64,000 nt of DNA from Bradyrhizobium sp. 164 (GTDB taxonomy: Bacteria; Pseudomonadota; Alphaproteobacteria; Rhizobiales; Xanthobacteraceae): assembly GCF_023073715.1 (NCBI RefSeq), contig NZ_JADPKA010000066.1, forward strand, positions 248,001-312,000, written 5' to 3'. This document shows, piece after piece, positions 1 through 9,742 of the stretch. The translations under genes were made by a program, and so were the position numbers. The notes under the pieces were generated by a model, which was given only the letters and a program-made list of their open reading frames with translations, was not told the origin of the DNA and made no database searches. The first letter of the stretch is position 1, and every line of letters starts with the position of its first letter.

Positions 1-2
1 CG

Positions 3-431
3 GGCGCGCAACCTGGCGGAATTCTGTTCGGCGCAGGTCTCAGCAACCCACCATCGCCAGAGGTTCTGTACTCGGGCTCGCCCGACGAATTCGGCACGGC
101 GCACGATCCAATGGTCGGAAAGCCCGTGGGCGGCGTGATCGTCTTTGGCGGTGGGCTGGCGCTCTATGACGGCAACGGGATCGCCGGTGCGCTTGGTATC
201 AGCGGCGACAGTTCCTGCGCCGATCACAATGTTGCCTGGCGCGTCCGCCACCTGCTTGGACTTGACCGCGTGCCGGCCGGAGTCAGTCCCAATATGAAGG
301 ACGCGATCATCTATGACATCGGCCCGGACGGCAGAAGCCCGTCAGGATTCGGCCACCCCAAGTGCAACGGCAAGGAGGATCAGATCGCGGTCGATCTCGG
401 CGCAGGCGTATCGGGCAACGTCGTGAGATAG
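3..431 (+). CDS. GlcG/HbpS-family heme-binding protein, C-terminal part (5' end outside window)
   Basis: The frame is open from the first bases of the window and ends at 431, so only the last 142 residues are seen and the start lies upstream. The stretch GGVIVFGGGLALYD followed by GIAGALGISGD and a conserved CADHNVAW is typical of the GlcG/HbpS (DUF336) fold. Members bind heme or small ligands and are often encoded beside PQQ dehydrogenases and cytochromes c, as here. The next gene starts about 100 bases downstream on the same strand, so the two may be co-transcribed. Family assignment is by recognition of the motif; the ligand is unknown. Confidence 0.75.
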   Translation, partial: GAQPGGILFGAGLSNPPSPEVLYSGSPDEFGTAHDPMVGKPVGGVIVFGGGLALYDGNGIAGALGISGDSSCADHNVAWRVRHLLGLDRVPAGVSPNMKDAIIYDIGPDGRSPSGFGHPKCNGKEDQIAVDLGAGVSGNVVR

Positions 432-535
432 CTGCGAATCCCTCCTTTTGGAACCAAGGGGAAGCGCAACGTTTGTACGTTCGCACCGGCCTGCAACGCG
501 GCATGGCCTCGTCACCGCCATGGAGTGCCTTACAC

Positions 536-2371
536 ATGTTAGTGCGTGGTTTCGCGCGGTTGCTGAGTGTCCTTTGCGCATTCGGCGCGCTGCTGTCGTC
601 GGGGTCGGCACAAACCGATCTCGCTACCCGCATGAAGGATCCGGGCCAATGGCCCATGGCCGCGCGCGACTACGCCAACACGCGCTACAGCGAGCTCGCC
701 CAGATCAACGCGACCAACGCTTCGCGCCTCCAGCTTGCGTGGACCTTCTCGGTTGGCGCCGATCGCGGCCAGGAAGCGGCGCCGCTCGTGGTGGACGGCA
801 CTATGTACGTGGTCGGCCCTTATGCAGGCCCCTACCCCAACCGTGTGTTCGCACTCGATGCCACGACAGGTGAGTTGAAGTGGTCCTACGCGCCGAAGCC
901 GGAGCCGGCGGCCGCGGGCGTTGCCTGTTGCGATGTCGTCAATCGCGGGCTCGCTTTCGACAACGACAAGGTCTTCCTCAATACACTCGATAACCACACC
1001 GTGGCGATCGATGCGAAGACCGGCAAGGAGCTCTGGCACACGAAGCTCGGCGAGATCAATAAGGGCGAGACCATCACGATGGCACCCATCGTGGTCAAGG
1101 GAAAGATTCTCGTCGGCAACAGCGGCGGCGAAATGGGCGTTCGTGGCTGGGTCACGGCGCTAGATGAGAACACCGGCGCCATTGCCTGGCGCGCCTATTC
1201 GACGGGTCCCGACAAGGAGGTGCTGATCGGGGACGATTTCAAGCCGTTCTATGACAATCTCAAAGGCACGGATCTCGGCGTGAAGAGCTGGCCGGCCGAT
1301 CGCTGGCAGGTCGGCGGCGGTACGGTCTGGGGCTGGATCTCCTACGATCCTGATCTGAACCTGATCTACTACGGTACTGCCAATCCAAGTCCCTGGAATG
1401 CCAACCAGCGCAGCGGCGACAATCTCTGGAGTACCACGATCTTTGCGCGCGATCCGGACACCGGTCGAGCCAAATGGGCCTACCAGATCAACCCGCACGA
1501 TCTGTTCGACCACGATGAAGTCAACGAGAACGTGCTTGTCGACCTCGAGCTTAGTGGCCAGACCCGCAAGGTGCTGATCCATCCCGGCCGCAACGGCTAC
1601 ATGTACGTCATGGATCGCGCGACAGGCGAAGTGATCTCGGCGGATGCCTATGAGTTCGTCAACAGCTACAAGGGCGTCGATCTGAAGACCGGCAAGATCA
1701 TCCCGAACGAGGAGAAGACGCCGCTGGTCGGCAAGACCGTCGAGAACATCTGCCCGAGCGCGCCCGGCGCCAAGGATTGGCAACCGTCGGCCTGGTCACC
1801 GCGGACCAAGCTGCTGTACGTCCCGCATCAGCACCTTTGCATGGACTTTAAGGCCTCGCAGGTCGGCTATATCGCCGGCACGCCCTATGTTGGCGCAGAC
1901 GTTGATATGTATGCCGGCCCTGGTGGGTATCGCGGCGAGTTCATGGCGTGGGACCCGGTCGCGCGCAAGAAGATCTGGGAGATCCACGAGAAGCTTCCGG
2001 TCTGGAGCGGCGCGCTGGTGACGGCCGGCGACGTGGCGTTCTACGGCACGATGGATCGCCTTTTCAAGGCGGTGAACGCCAGGGATGGGCGTGTGCTCTG
2101 GCAATTCCGTGCCGGCTCCGGGTTCATCGGCCAGCCGGTTTCCTATCGCGGCTCCGACGGCCAGCAATACATCGCGATCCTCTCGGGCGTCGGCGGTTGG
2201 CCCGGGGTGGTGGCCAATGCTGAGGTCGATCCCCGCGTGCGCAATGCCGCACTGGGCTTTGCGGGCGCGACGCAGGATTTGCCGTTTTACACCGCCGGCG
2301 GGAGCGAGTTGCTGGTGTTCAAGCTTGGAGACGCAAAGGGTGAGGACACCAGCCATGCGCCCTCGAAGTAA
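536..2371 (+). CDS. XoxF-like PQQ-dependent alcohol dehydrogenase (lanthanide type)
   Basis: Periplasmic quinoprotein of 611 residues, close to the usual 600, predicted to oxidise methanol or another primary alcohol and pass electrons to cytochrome c. A signal peptide covers about residues 1-25. Tryptophan-docking beta-propeller repeats fill the rest. The adjacent Cys131-Cys132 pair is the PQQ-stacking vicinal disulfide. Glu199 (GGEMGVRG) and Asn283 (TANPSP) match metal ligands, and HDLFDHDE supplies the catalytic Asp325 plus a second Asp327, the residue that marks lanthanide-using enzymes; calcium-type MxaF has Ala there. ATG 536 was chosen because it precedes the signal peptide and has GGAG ten bases upstream; ATG 503 is in frame but less likely. 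The MxaJ-like gene and cytochromes follow directly. Whether it is a true XoxF or another PQQ alcohol dehydrogenase clade cannot be settled by eye. Confidence 0.88.
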   Translation: MLVRGFARLLSVLCAFGALLSSGSAQTDLATRMKDPGQWPMAARDYANTRYSELAQINATNASRLQLAWTFSVGADRGQEAAPLVVDGTMYVVGPYAGPYPNRVFALDATTGELKWSYAPKPEPAAAGVACCDVVNRGLAFDNDKVFLNTLDNHTVAIDAKTGKELWHTKLGEINKGETITMAPIVVKGKILVGNSGGEMGVRGWVTALDENTGAIAWRAYSTGPDKEVLIGDDFKPFYDNLKGTDLGVKSWPADRWQVGGGTVWGWISYDPDLNLIYYGTANPSPWNANQRSGDNLWSTTIFARDPDTGRAKWAYQINPHDLFDHDEVNENVLVDLELSGQTRKVLIHPGRNGYMYVMDRATGEVISADAYEFVNSYKGVDLKTGKIIPNEEKTPLVGKTVENICPSAPGAKDWQPSAWSPRTKLLYVPHQHLCMDFKASQVGYIAGTPYVGADVDMYAGPGGYRGEFMAWDPVARKKIWEIHEKLPVWSGALVTAGDVAFYGTMDRLFKAVNARDGRVLWQFRAGSGFIGQPVSYRGSDGQQYIAILSGVGGWPGVVANAEVDPRVRNAALGFAGATQDLPFYTAGGSELLVFKLGDAKGEDTSHAPSK

Positions 2372-3194
2372 TTGTCCGGGCATCGCCCTCGGCATTCTGA
2401 TCGGGCTCGCGAGCCCCGGAACGGCGGCATCGGATGGCGAACTCCGCGTCTGTGCCGATCCGAACAATCTGCCATTCTCGAACAGCGCGGAAGCGGGATT
2501 CGAGAACAGGCTCGCAGCCATAGTCGGCGAGCATTTCGGCCAACAGGTCGCCTACACTTGGTGGGCGCAGCGACGCGGCTTCGTCCGCAACACGTTGAAT
2601 GCCGGCAAATGCGACGTCGTGATGGGCGTACCGGCCGGCTACGATCTCGTGGAGACGACAAAGCCGTATTATCGCTCCAGCTACGTGTTCGTGGCTCGGC
2701 AGGATAAGCAGCTCGATCTTTCGTCGCTGCTCGACCCGCGCTTACATCACCTCGTGATCGGCGTGCATCTGATCGGCGACGACGGCAACAATCCACCGCC
2801 TGCGCAGGCGCTCGGCGAACAAGGCATCGTCGACAATGTCCGCGGCTATTCCATCTACGGCGATTATCGCCGAGCTGATCCGCCCGCGCGCCTGATCGAG
2901 GCAGTCGAGAACGGCGAGATCGATGTTGCTGCCGCCTGGGGGCCGCTGGGCGGCTATTTCGCGCAGCGCTCTCCCGTCCCGCTGACGGTCACGCCAATTC
3001 AGGATTACGAGCGCTTTGGCCCTCAGCAGTTCCAGTTTTCCATTGCCATGGGCGTACGCAAGGACGACCACGCGCTGCGCGACCGGCTGAATGCATTCAT
3101 CGACGAGCATCGATCCGAGATCATGTCGCTGCTGCGCAGTTTCGGCGTGCCGCTGGTCGAAAAGCCGGTCACGGCGTCCGGAGGGCATGAGTGA
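2355..3194 (+). CDS. MxaJ/XoxJ-like quinoprotein-associated periplasmic binding protein
   Basis: A 279-residue protein with a signal peptide (about residues 1-21, ending near GTAASD) followed by a family 3 solute-binding-protein fold beginning ELRVCADPNNLPFSN, the hallmark opening of MxaJ/XoxJ proteins. In that family the protein works with the PQQ alcohol dehydrogenase, probably in its maturation, rather than with an ABC transporter, and no permease is encoded here. The start at 2355 overlaps the end of the dehydrogenase gene by 17 bases, indicating translational coupling. The reading frame is open further upstream, but that extension runs antiparallel to known domain structure and inside the dehydrogenase gene, so it was rejected. 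Confidence 0.85.
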   Translation: MRPRSNCPGIALGILIGLASPGTAASDGELRVCADPNNLPFSNSAEAGFENRLAAIVGEHFGQQVAYTWWAQRRGFVRNTLNAGKCDVVMGVPAGYDLVETTKPYYRSSYVFVARQDKQLDLSSLLDPRLHHLVIGVHLIGDDGNNPPPAQALGEQGIVDNVRGYSIYGDYRRADPPARLIEAVENGEIDVAAAWGPLGGYFAQRSPVPLTVTPIQDYERFGPQQFQFSIAMGVRKDDHALRDRLNAFIDEHRSEIMSLLRSFGVPLVEKPVTASGGHE

Positions 3195-3829
3195 TGTCTG
3201 CTCCAGCATTACGCATGAGCTTCCTATCGTTGCTCCTCGCGATCGTGTCGAACGGCGCCGGAATTGCCCAGCAGACTCTGCCGCAGTCACAGGAGGCGCA
3301 GATGCCGATGCCGGCACCGCGCCCCAATTTCGGCGGCAGCGTCGGCAACGGTAGGCCCGGCGTCTTCATGCAGGTCCCGGTCAGCCACCTCTTCCCCGGC
3401 GCGCAGCCGGACCGACCCCAGATCAAGAATCCCGTGCAAGGCGATCCCAATGCGGAGCAGCGCGGGATGACTTATTACGTCAGCTTCAATTGCGTGGGCT
3501 GCCACGCGCCGAACGGCGGCGGCGGCATGGGGCCGGCGTTGAGCAACAACATCTTCACCTATGGCTCGCAGCCCGAGAGCATCTATCTGTCAATCTACCA
3601 GGGGCGGCCCAATGGAATGCCGGCCTGGGGCGGCGTGCTGCCCGACAGCGTGATCTGGGACCTCGTCACTTATATCAGCAAGATCAGCAACGAGCCGAAC
3701 CGGCAATGGGGCCGGACCTTCTCGGCAAATCCGCTATCCCCTGAAGTGGAGCAAGTGCCGAGCGAGCAGGTCTCGACGACCGATCCGTGGTCCGCCACCA
3801 AGACTTTCAATTTCGGCCGAAAACCCTGA
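3194..3829 (+). CDS. Periplasmic c-type cytochrome, probable electron acceptor of the PQQ dehydrogenase
   Basis: A 211-residue secreted protein with an N-terminal signal peptide, a Pro-rich spacer and one class I cytochrome c domain: heme motif CVGCH followed by GGMGPALS and a distal methionine in NGMPAWGG. The C-terminal 45 residues are a hydrophilic tail. The stop codon of the previous gene and this ATG share a base (TGATG); a GTG at 3191 is an alternative start. It lies in the position of XoxG/MxaG-type cytochromes, so receiving electrons from the 536-2371 enzyme is the natural inference. Confidence 0.82.
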   Translation: MSAPALRMSFLSLLLAIVSNGAGIAQQTLPQSQEAQMPMPAPRPNFGGSVGNGRPGVFMQVPVSHLFPGAQPDRPQIKNPVQGDPNAEQRGMTYYVSFNCVGCHAPNGGGGMGPALSNNIFTYGSQPESIYLSIYQGRPNGMPAWGGVLPDSVIWDLVTYISKISNEPNRQWGRTFSANPLSPEVEQVPSEQVSTTDPWSATKTFNFGRKP

Positions 3830-3849
3830 TCCGGAAAGCGGAGCAGCCG

Positions 3850-4227
3850 ATGGGGACTCCAACGACACGATCGCTCATCGCCTCCCTGCTGGCCCTGACG
3901 GCGGTGGCCTGCGACAAAGGCACGGCTGCCGGCCCGGACAATTTCATCGGCGATGCGCGCCGTGGCACCGACCTCGTCAAGCAATATCAGTGCGGCGGCT
4001 GTCACGACATTCCCGGCATCGCCGGTGCCGACGGCAACGTCGGTCCACCTCTGCACCGGATCGGCACGCGGACCTACATCGCCGGCTACATCCAGAATTC
4101 GCCGGACAACATGGCCGACTGGATCGAAGATCCGCAGCGGACGTTGCCGGGCAACGCCATGCCGAGAATGGGCATCCCGCAGAAGGACGCGCGTGATATC
4201 GCGGCGTTTCTCTATACGCTGAAGTAG
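3850..4227 (+). CDS. Small c-type cytochrome, possibly a lipoprotein
   Basis: A 125-residue protein with an N-terminal hydrophobic segment ending at Cys (TAVAC), which could be a lipobox or a plain signal peptide. The CGGCH heme motif, a GPPLHRIG loop and a late methionine in NAMPRMGI are typical of the small cytochromes c that accompany PQQ dehydrogenases. It lies 20 bases after the previous cytochrome gene and 5 bases before the membrane dehydrogenase gene, so it could serve either enzyme. ATG 3850 was chosen since the signal segment starts directly after it. Confidence 0.8.
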   Translation: MGTPTTRSLIASLLALTAVACDKGTAAGPDNFIGDARRGTDLVKQYQCGGCHDIPGIAGADGNVGPPLHRIGTRTYIAGYIQNSPDNMADWIEDPQRTLPGNAMPRMGIPQKDARDIAAFLYTLK

Positions 4228-4232
4228 GAAAT

Positions 4233-6621
4233 ATGACTCCCATCCACTTGTTCCGTGACGCGCCACTGCTCGCGATCACCATTGTGATCGTCGCTATCAT
4301 GGGATTGGCCCTCGCCGGCGGCGGCGCCTGGCTCGCTGTGCTTGGGGGCTCCTTTTACTATCTCGTCGCCGGGGCCATGCTTCTGCTCACCGCGTGGCTG
4401 CTTACGCGCCGGCGTGCCGAGGCGCTCTGGGTGTATGCCGCGCTGCTGCTTGGCACGATTGCGTGGGCAATCTGGGAGGCCGGCCTCGATTTCTGGTCCC
4501 TGGCGCCGCGCGGCGACGTGCTTGCGCCGCTGGGCGTCTGGCTGCTGTTGCCCTTCATTACGCGTCGTTTGGCACCTCGCTTGCGTGCCGCGCGATCGGC
4601 GCTCGGCCTCGTACTGATGGCGGCGGCGGCCGTGCTCGCTCTCTCCCTCACGCGCGATCGCCACGATCTTGCCGGCACGGTGCCGGAGAGCGAAACGACG
4701 GGCGCCATTGCCTCCTCCGAAGCAGCCCCGCCCGCCGCCGGCGAAAACTGGACGGCCTACGGCGGCACTGGCTGGGGGACGCGCTATTCCTCGCTCAGCC
4801 AGATCACCAAAGCCAACGTGAAGGACCTCAAGTTCGCCTGGGAATTCCGCACCGGCGACCACAAGGGTCCTGATGATCCCGAAGAGATCACCAACCAGGC
4901 GACGCCGCTCAAGATTGGCGATCTCCTCTATACCTGCTCGCCACACCAAATCGTGTTCGCGCTCGACGCTGCGACCGGCAAGTTGCGCTGGAAGTTTGAC
5001 CCTCAGATCCAACACAACCAGGCCTTCCAGCACATGACCTGCCGCGGCGTGTCCTATCACGCAACAAAGCCTTGGCGCGGTCACGGCCGACGGCGCGCCG
5101 GCCCCAAGCGATTGTCCGCAGCGCATTTTCGTGCCGACGAATGACGGCCGGATGTTTTCGCTGGATGCCCAGAGCGGCACGCCCTGCGCCAGCTTTGGCA
5201 ACCAAGGTCAGATCGACCTCAAGGAGGGAAGCGAGGTCCAGACGCTCGGCTTCTACGAGGGTACCTCGCCGCCCGTGGTGACCGACAAGGTTCTGATCGT
5301 CGGTGGCGCCGTCATCGACAATTATTCCGACCGCGTGCCTTCAGGCGTGATCCGCGGCTTCGACATCTATTCCGGGCGACTGATATGGGCGTTCGACGCC
5401 GGCAATCCCGATCCGAACGAGATGCCCTCCGCCTCGCATCATTTCACGGCTGGTTCACCCAATTCGTGGAGCATCTCGGCGGTCGACGAAAATCTCGGGC
5501 TCGTCTACGTCCCGCTCGGCTCAAGCTCTCCGGATATCTGGGGCGGCGGCCGTTCGTCGGACAAGGAGCGTTACGATTCGGCGCTGATCGCGCTCGATAT
5601 CGCCAGCGGAAAACTACGCTGGTCGTTCCAGAACGTGCACCATGATCTCTGGGATATGGACATGCCTTCGCAGCCGAGCCTGGTCGATCTGCGTTCGAAT
5701 GGCGGCACCACGCCGGCGATCTACATTCCGGCAAAGACGGGCGACATTTTCGTGCTCGACCGCCGCGACGGGCATCAGCTGGTGCCCGCGCCGGAGAAGC
5801 CCGTGCCGCAGGGCGCCGCACCCGGCGACCGGCTGTCCCCCACCCAACCCTTCTCGGAATTGAGCTTCCGCCCACCCGGCATGCTGACGGACGCGCAGAT
5901 GTGGGGCAGCACGATGTTCGACCAGCTCGCCTGCCGTATCAAGTTCAAGCGTCTCCGTTACGAAGGGCCGTTCACGCCGCCTTCGGAGCAAGGCACGCTG
6001 GTGTTCCCGGGTGATTTCGGCATGTTCGAGTGGGGCGGAATTGCCGTCGATCCACAGCGGCAGATCGCGATCGCAAACCCTCAATCGATACCGTTCATTT
6101 CCCGCCTGGTGCCGCGTGGAAAAGACAATCCGGCCGCGCCGAACGCTGCGCATCCACCCGGCACCGAACTCGGCGTTCAGCCGATGTACGGCGCTCCCTA
6201 TGGCGTCGATCTCGGCATCTTCCTGTCGCCGCTCGGCATACCCTGCCTCGCCCCGCCCTGGGGGAATATCGCGGCCATTGCCCTCAAGACGCACAAGGTG
6301 GTGTGGCAACACCGCATCGGCACGATTCGCGATCAGGCCCCTGTCCCGCTTCCGTTCAAGCTGGGCGTTCCCATGCTGGGCGGGCCGATCGTGACCGCGG
6401 GAGGCGTCATCTTCATCACGGGAACAATGGATGACTATATTAGGGCATTCGACGTCGGTGATGGCAAGCAGCTCTGGCAGGACCGTCTTCCCGCTGGCGG
6501 CCAATCAACGCCGATGACTTACGAGACCGGCGGCAAGCAATACGTGGTGACGGTCGATGGCGGCCACGGCTCGTTCGGCACCAGGCTCGGGGACTACGTG
6601 CGAGCCTACGCGCTGCCATGA
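4233..6621 (+). pseudogene. Membrane-bound PQQ dehydrogenase (glucose/quinate/shikimate family), frameshifted
   Basis: About 796 codons in two frames, the normal length for this family. The first part (4233 to about 5069) has four or five transmembrane helices (about residues 5-145) and the start of the beta-propeller (WTAYGGTGWGTRYS). At CRGVSYHATK the frame breaks: continuing with the base at 5070 removed restores LGAVTADGAPAPSDCPQRIF, which matches family sequence, and the second frame then runs intact to 6621 (WDMDMPSQPS, NMAAIALKT-type motifs, GTMDDYIRAFD). The enzyme would oxidise a sugar or polyol in the periplasm and reduce ubiquinone. One extra base is the only defect, so this is either a recent pseudogene or a sequencing error. 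The 3' end overlaps the convergent SDR gene by 117 bases. Confidence 0.85.
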
Positions 6622-8430
6622 TGTCCGTCGGTCAAGACAGCCTTGGTACGGTACGTCCGTCGACGTCCGGCGACGCCTGGTCCTGATCTGCGGCCGACGC
6701 GGCCGGACGGCTACCGAGGCCACCAAAGCCACACACGCAACCATTCCCACAAGTGCAAGCCCCTGGCTGATGATCCTAGCCGGTGGAAGCTGCTTCCGCC
6801 CCAGCCACCCCCCGTCTACCGACGTGCCGAGCGGCGAGGCTTCGATGATACTCCCCTCGCTGATCGGTGCGCGTCCGGCGCGCGATAGGAGGAATCGGAA
6901 TGCGCCACCTAACAGATTTTCAGTGAATTTCGGCGCGATGGCGTAGGCCATCTGGCCACCGCGCGCGGGCCAGCCGACGGCCACTTCATCGCGCGGCGCG
7001 CGAACGAGGTTCAAAAAGGTCTGAGCGACATCTTCTGACTGGTACAGCAGCGGCCCCGGATCGAGCCTCTTCCCCGACATGTTGGCGCCGTGGACGAAGC
7101 CCGGCGTATCCACCATCGCCGGGAACACGCCGCAGACATGGATGTTCGGATGCGCGCCGAGTTCCTGGCGCAGGCTCGCCGTGAAACCGCGCAGGCCGAA
7201 CTTGCTTGCGGAATAGGCCGCCGCAAACGGCGTCGGCACCCAACCCCCCAGCGAGATGTTGTTGATCAGGATGCCTCGGTTCTGGCGGAGAAAGATCGGA
7301 AGCACCGCGAAGGCGCCGTGCATCATTCCCAGGAGATTGACTTCAATGGTTCGGCGGTGAAGCGCGAAGTCGGCGTCCTGATAGGCGCCGAATACACCGG
7401 TGCCGGCGTTATTGATCCAGACGTCGATTCCGCCGAATACATCGTCAACCTGCCCTGCCAATCGCTGCACCGCTTCCGCATCGCTGACATCGGTCTGGAC
7501 CGCCAAGGCACGGCCTCCCAGCGCCTCGCACTCTGCCGCGAGGCTTGCCAGGATCTCGCCGCGACGTGCGGCAAGCGCCACGCTCGCCCCTTGCTGCGCA
7601 AACGCCAGCGCCGCCGCTCGGCCAATTCCGCTGGATGCTCCCGTAATGACGACCCGTGTGCCCGCCATTGGCCGCCGCGAAGATCCCGAGGCATCCATTG
7701 GGACAAGCCAGCGCAACGACCGCCGGAGGCGCACGGCCGCGTCCGCCTTGAACCAATCGCCATGCGCGAAGATGACCCGCTCAGGCGCCAGGCGCACGAG
7801 CCGTTCGGCCGCGGCGTGTACCGAACGGCCGCCGAGGCGCAACAAGAGCCGGAGATAAATCGGCGCCTTGCCGTCAGGCTTGGCGATGCCGAGCAGGTTT
7901 GCGGCGGCCTGATTTGACGCGGAAAGATCATGGGAATCAAGGTTCTGCACGAGATCCGTCAGGATCAGCGTGCGGCTCCGCTTGTCGAATATCTCCACCT
8001 CGGAGAACATCGGGGCATGCACCGAGATGGTCTCAAGCTCGGCGGCCCACTCTCCGGGGGTGGTGTCGCCGAGCTCGCGGTCAACGCGAAGCCCGGCCTC
8101 TCGCACCTGGTTCCGCGCAGACAGTCCTCGCGCTGTAAAGGTCAACGTCTGCGACAGATGCCTCTGCCAGGCAGGCAGAAACATCCAGTGCGCCACATTC
8201 GGCGCGACCAGATATTTGATTGATCCCAACCGCTCCAGCTCGTTGCGCAGAGCAGGCGAATATCGCACCGGCGAGTGCAGCACGAGGTCACCATTCGACA
8301 GCCGAATGACCGTCATGCGAACAGGCAGACGCAGACCCGCCGCGCTAATTGGCGCGTCGTCCGCGATCCAGATGTCATCCGTCACCCTCGTGAGGGCGGC
8401 GGTCGATAAAGCGGCGTCAAATCTGTGCAT
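6505..8430 (-). CDS. DUF4336-SDR fusion protein with C-terminal membrane segment
   Basis: A 641-residue protein. Residues 1 to about 245 resemble DUF4336, a metallo-beta-lactamase-like domain (for example LHSPVRYSPALRNEL and APNVAHWMFLPAW). From about 255 to 500 there is a short-chain dehydrogenase/reductase domain: cofactor motif TGASSGIG, NNAG, and active site YSASK. A hydrophobic segment near residue 560 could anchor it. The last 60 residues are Arg-rich and lie antisense to the membrane dehydrogenase gene, so the natural stop may have been lost. A GGAAG ribosome site precedes the ATG at 8430. Substrates are unknown. Confidence 0.75.
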   Translation of the reverse strand: MHRFDAALSTAALTRVTDDIWIADDAPISAAGLRLPVRMTVIRLSNGDLVLHSPVRYSPALRNELERLGSIKYLVAPNVAHWMFLPAWQRHLSQTLTFTARGLSARNQVREAGLRVDRELGDTTPGEWAAELETISVHAPMFSEVEIFDKRSRTLILTDLVQNLDSHDLSASNQAAANLLGIAKPDGKAPIYLRLLLRLGGRSVHAAAERLVRLAPERVIFAHGDWFKADAAVRLRRSLRWLVPMDASGSSRRPMAGTRVVITGASSGIGRAAALAFAQQGASVALAARRGEILASLAAECEALGGRALAVQTDVSDAEAVQRLAGQVDDVFGGIDVWINNAGTGVFGAYQDADFALHRRTIEVNLLGMMHGAFAVLPIFLRQNRGILINNISLGGWVPTPFAAAYSASKFGLRGFTASLRQELGAHPNIHVCGVFPAMVDTPGFVHGANMSGKRLDPGPLLYQSEDVAQTFLNLVRAPRDEVAVGWPARGGQMAYAIAPKFTENLLGGAFRFLLSRAGRAPISEGSIIEASPLGTSVDGGWLGRKQLPPARIISQGLALVGMVACVALVASVAVRPRRPQIRTRRRRTSTDVPYQGCLDRRTSWQRVGSHVVPEPGAERAVAAIDRHHVLLAAGLVSHRR

Positions 8431-8956
8431 GAGCGTCTTCCGGTCGGGACCTTGCTCAAATCCCTGACATGACGCTCGTTCCTAGCCAGGCGCCCGGCGC
8501 AAAAGCTTCGATGACTCAAAGATGTACAGGAGCAAATCGTTCAGGGGAGCCGCGCAGGTGCCGGCGTCGCGAGTTCGCCATAGCCCCATTCCCGCCCGTT
8601 ACCGCTGCATGGCTGAGGCTTCGGACAAGGCCCTGGAACCGGCCTTCCGGAGGACCGCCAAGAACCGCCAAGAGAGGTCTGTCCCCTTATCGCCATCGTG
8701 TCGGTGTCGAACAGGGGACCGCCTCCCGCGGAAAGACCTCACGCTACGCAATAGTGCCGGCGAAAGATCGCAGACGCCTCGAAGTGCGGACGACTGCCGC
8801 TTTCCCTAATTTCATTTCACAGGAACATTGAAGACTGGCGAACGTCGACTCGCACCAATCGATCATACCCCGATCGAGGGAGCGTATCACAGGTTAATGC
8901 CTGCCCTTTGCCATTTGGGTCAGAGTTGCGGTAGGCGGCGGGCGATCGGATGACCG
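8431..8956. other. Gene-free interval between divergent genes
   Basis: No convincing reading frame lies here; the short frames present have random composition. It must contain the promoters of both the SDR fusion gene and the Crp/Fnr gene. GGAAC at 8822, 16 bases, then CGTC is one mismatch from an EcfG-type stress promoter and points toward the Crp/Fnr gene. Confidence 0.5.
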
Positions 8957-9742
8957 ATGCAGACGGGATTTGCCTTTTCCAAGCTTGCCGATCACCTGGC
9001 GAGTATCGGTGACGTGACGGCCGACGACCTCGATCTGCTGGCAGAAATGCCGAGCACGATCGCGCACTTCAGTTCACATCAGGCTATCCTGCGCCACGGC
9101 GACGACAGCCATCAATGCTGCCTGCTGCTCCAGGGCTACCTGTCCTGGCAGGACGCCCAGGGCGCAGACGGGCAGATCACGTCGATCTCGGTCCCCGGCG
9201 ACATCGCTGACCTCCAAACACTCTATCGGCCCCGCATCAACGGCAACCTCATTGCCCTCGGGCCTGCCGTGGTCGCGCTAGTCCCGCATCGCTTCTTTCG
9301 CGAACTATCGGCGCGCTCGCCCGCGATGTCGCGTACCCTCCTGCTGATGCTGCTTGGCGACCACGCCAGACAGCGCAACTGGGCCGTAAACCTCGGCAGC
9401 CGGGACGCCTTGACGCGTGTAGCGCACCTGCTCTGCGAGATCACGACACGCCTGCAGAATGTCGGGCTCGCAAAGGACTTCAGATTGGCTTCGCCGTTCA
9501 CCCAATCCGACCTCGCGGCGGCCTGCAGCATCTCCCCAGTCCATGTCAACCGCACCATCCGGGAGTTGCGCCGCTGCAACCTGCTGCACTGGCACGGCAA
9601 GACCTTGATGATCTCCGACTGGCCCGGACTGGTCCGGCTGGCAGGCTTCGATCCCGCGTATCTAGGCATCCGGCCACCTGATCAAGGCCGCCGACCAGTG
9701 CAACTGGAATTGACCAAAGGTGCCGTCGCGTCGGCCAGATGA
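8957..9742 (+). CDS. Crp/Fnr-family transcriptional regulator
   Basis: A 261-residue protein with an N-terminal cyclic-nucleotide-binding-type beta-roll (about 20-130, including LRHGDDSHQCCLLLQGYLSW) and a C-terminal winged helix-turn-helix (about 175-230: FTQSDLAAACSISPVHVNRT). There is no FNR-type cysteine cluster, so it is not an obvious iron-sulfur oxygen sensor. This is the common rhizobial group of Crp-like regulators with unknown ligand. Its 3' end overlaps the convergent gene at 9682 by 61 bases. Confidence 0.82.
   Translation: MQTGFAFSKLADHLASIGDVTADDLDLLAEMPSTIAHFSSHQAILRHGDDSHQCCLLLQGYLSWQDAQGADGQITSISVPGDIADLQTLYRPRINGNLIALGPAVVALVPHRFFRELSARSPAMSRTLLLMLLGDHARQRNWAVNLGSRDALTRVAHLLCEITTRLQNVGLAKDFRLASPFTQSDLAAACSISPVHVNRTIRELRRCNLLHWHGKTLMISDWPGLVRLAGFDPAYLGIRPPDQGRRPVQLELTKGAVASAR

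Noticed and set aside
1796..2521. Minus-strand frame opposite the PQQ dehydrogenase and MxaJ-like genes
   Set aside because: Antisense shadow of two clearly recognised genes.
8522..8831. Short plus-strand frames upstream of the first Crp/Fnr gene
   Set aside because: Both overlapping frames have random composition and no ribosome site.
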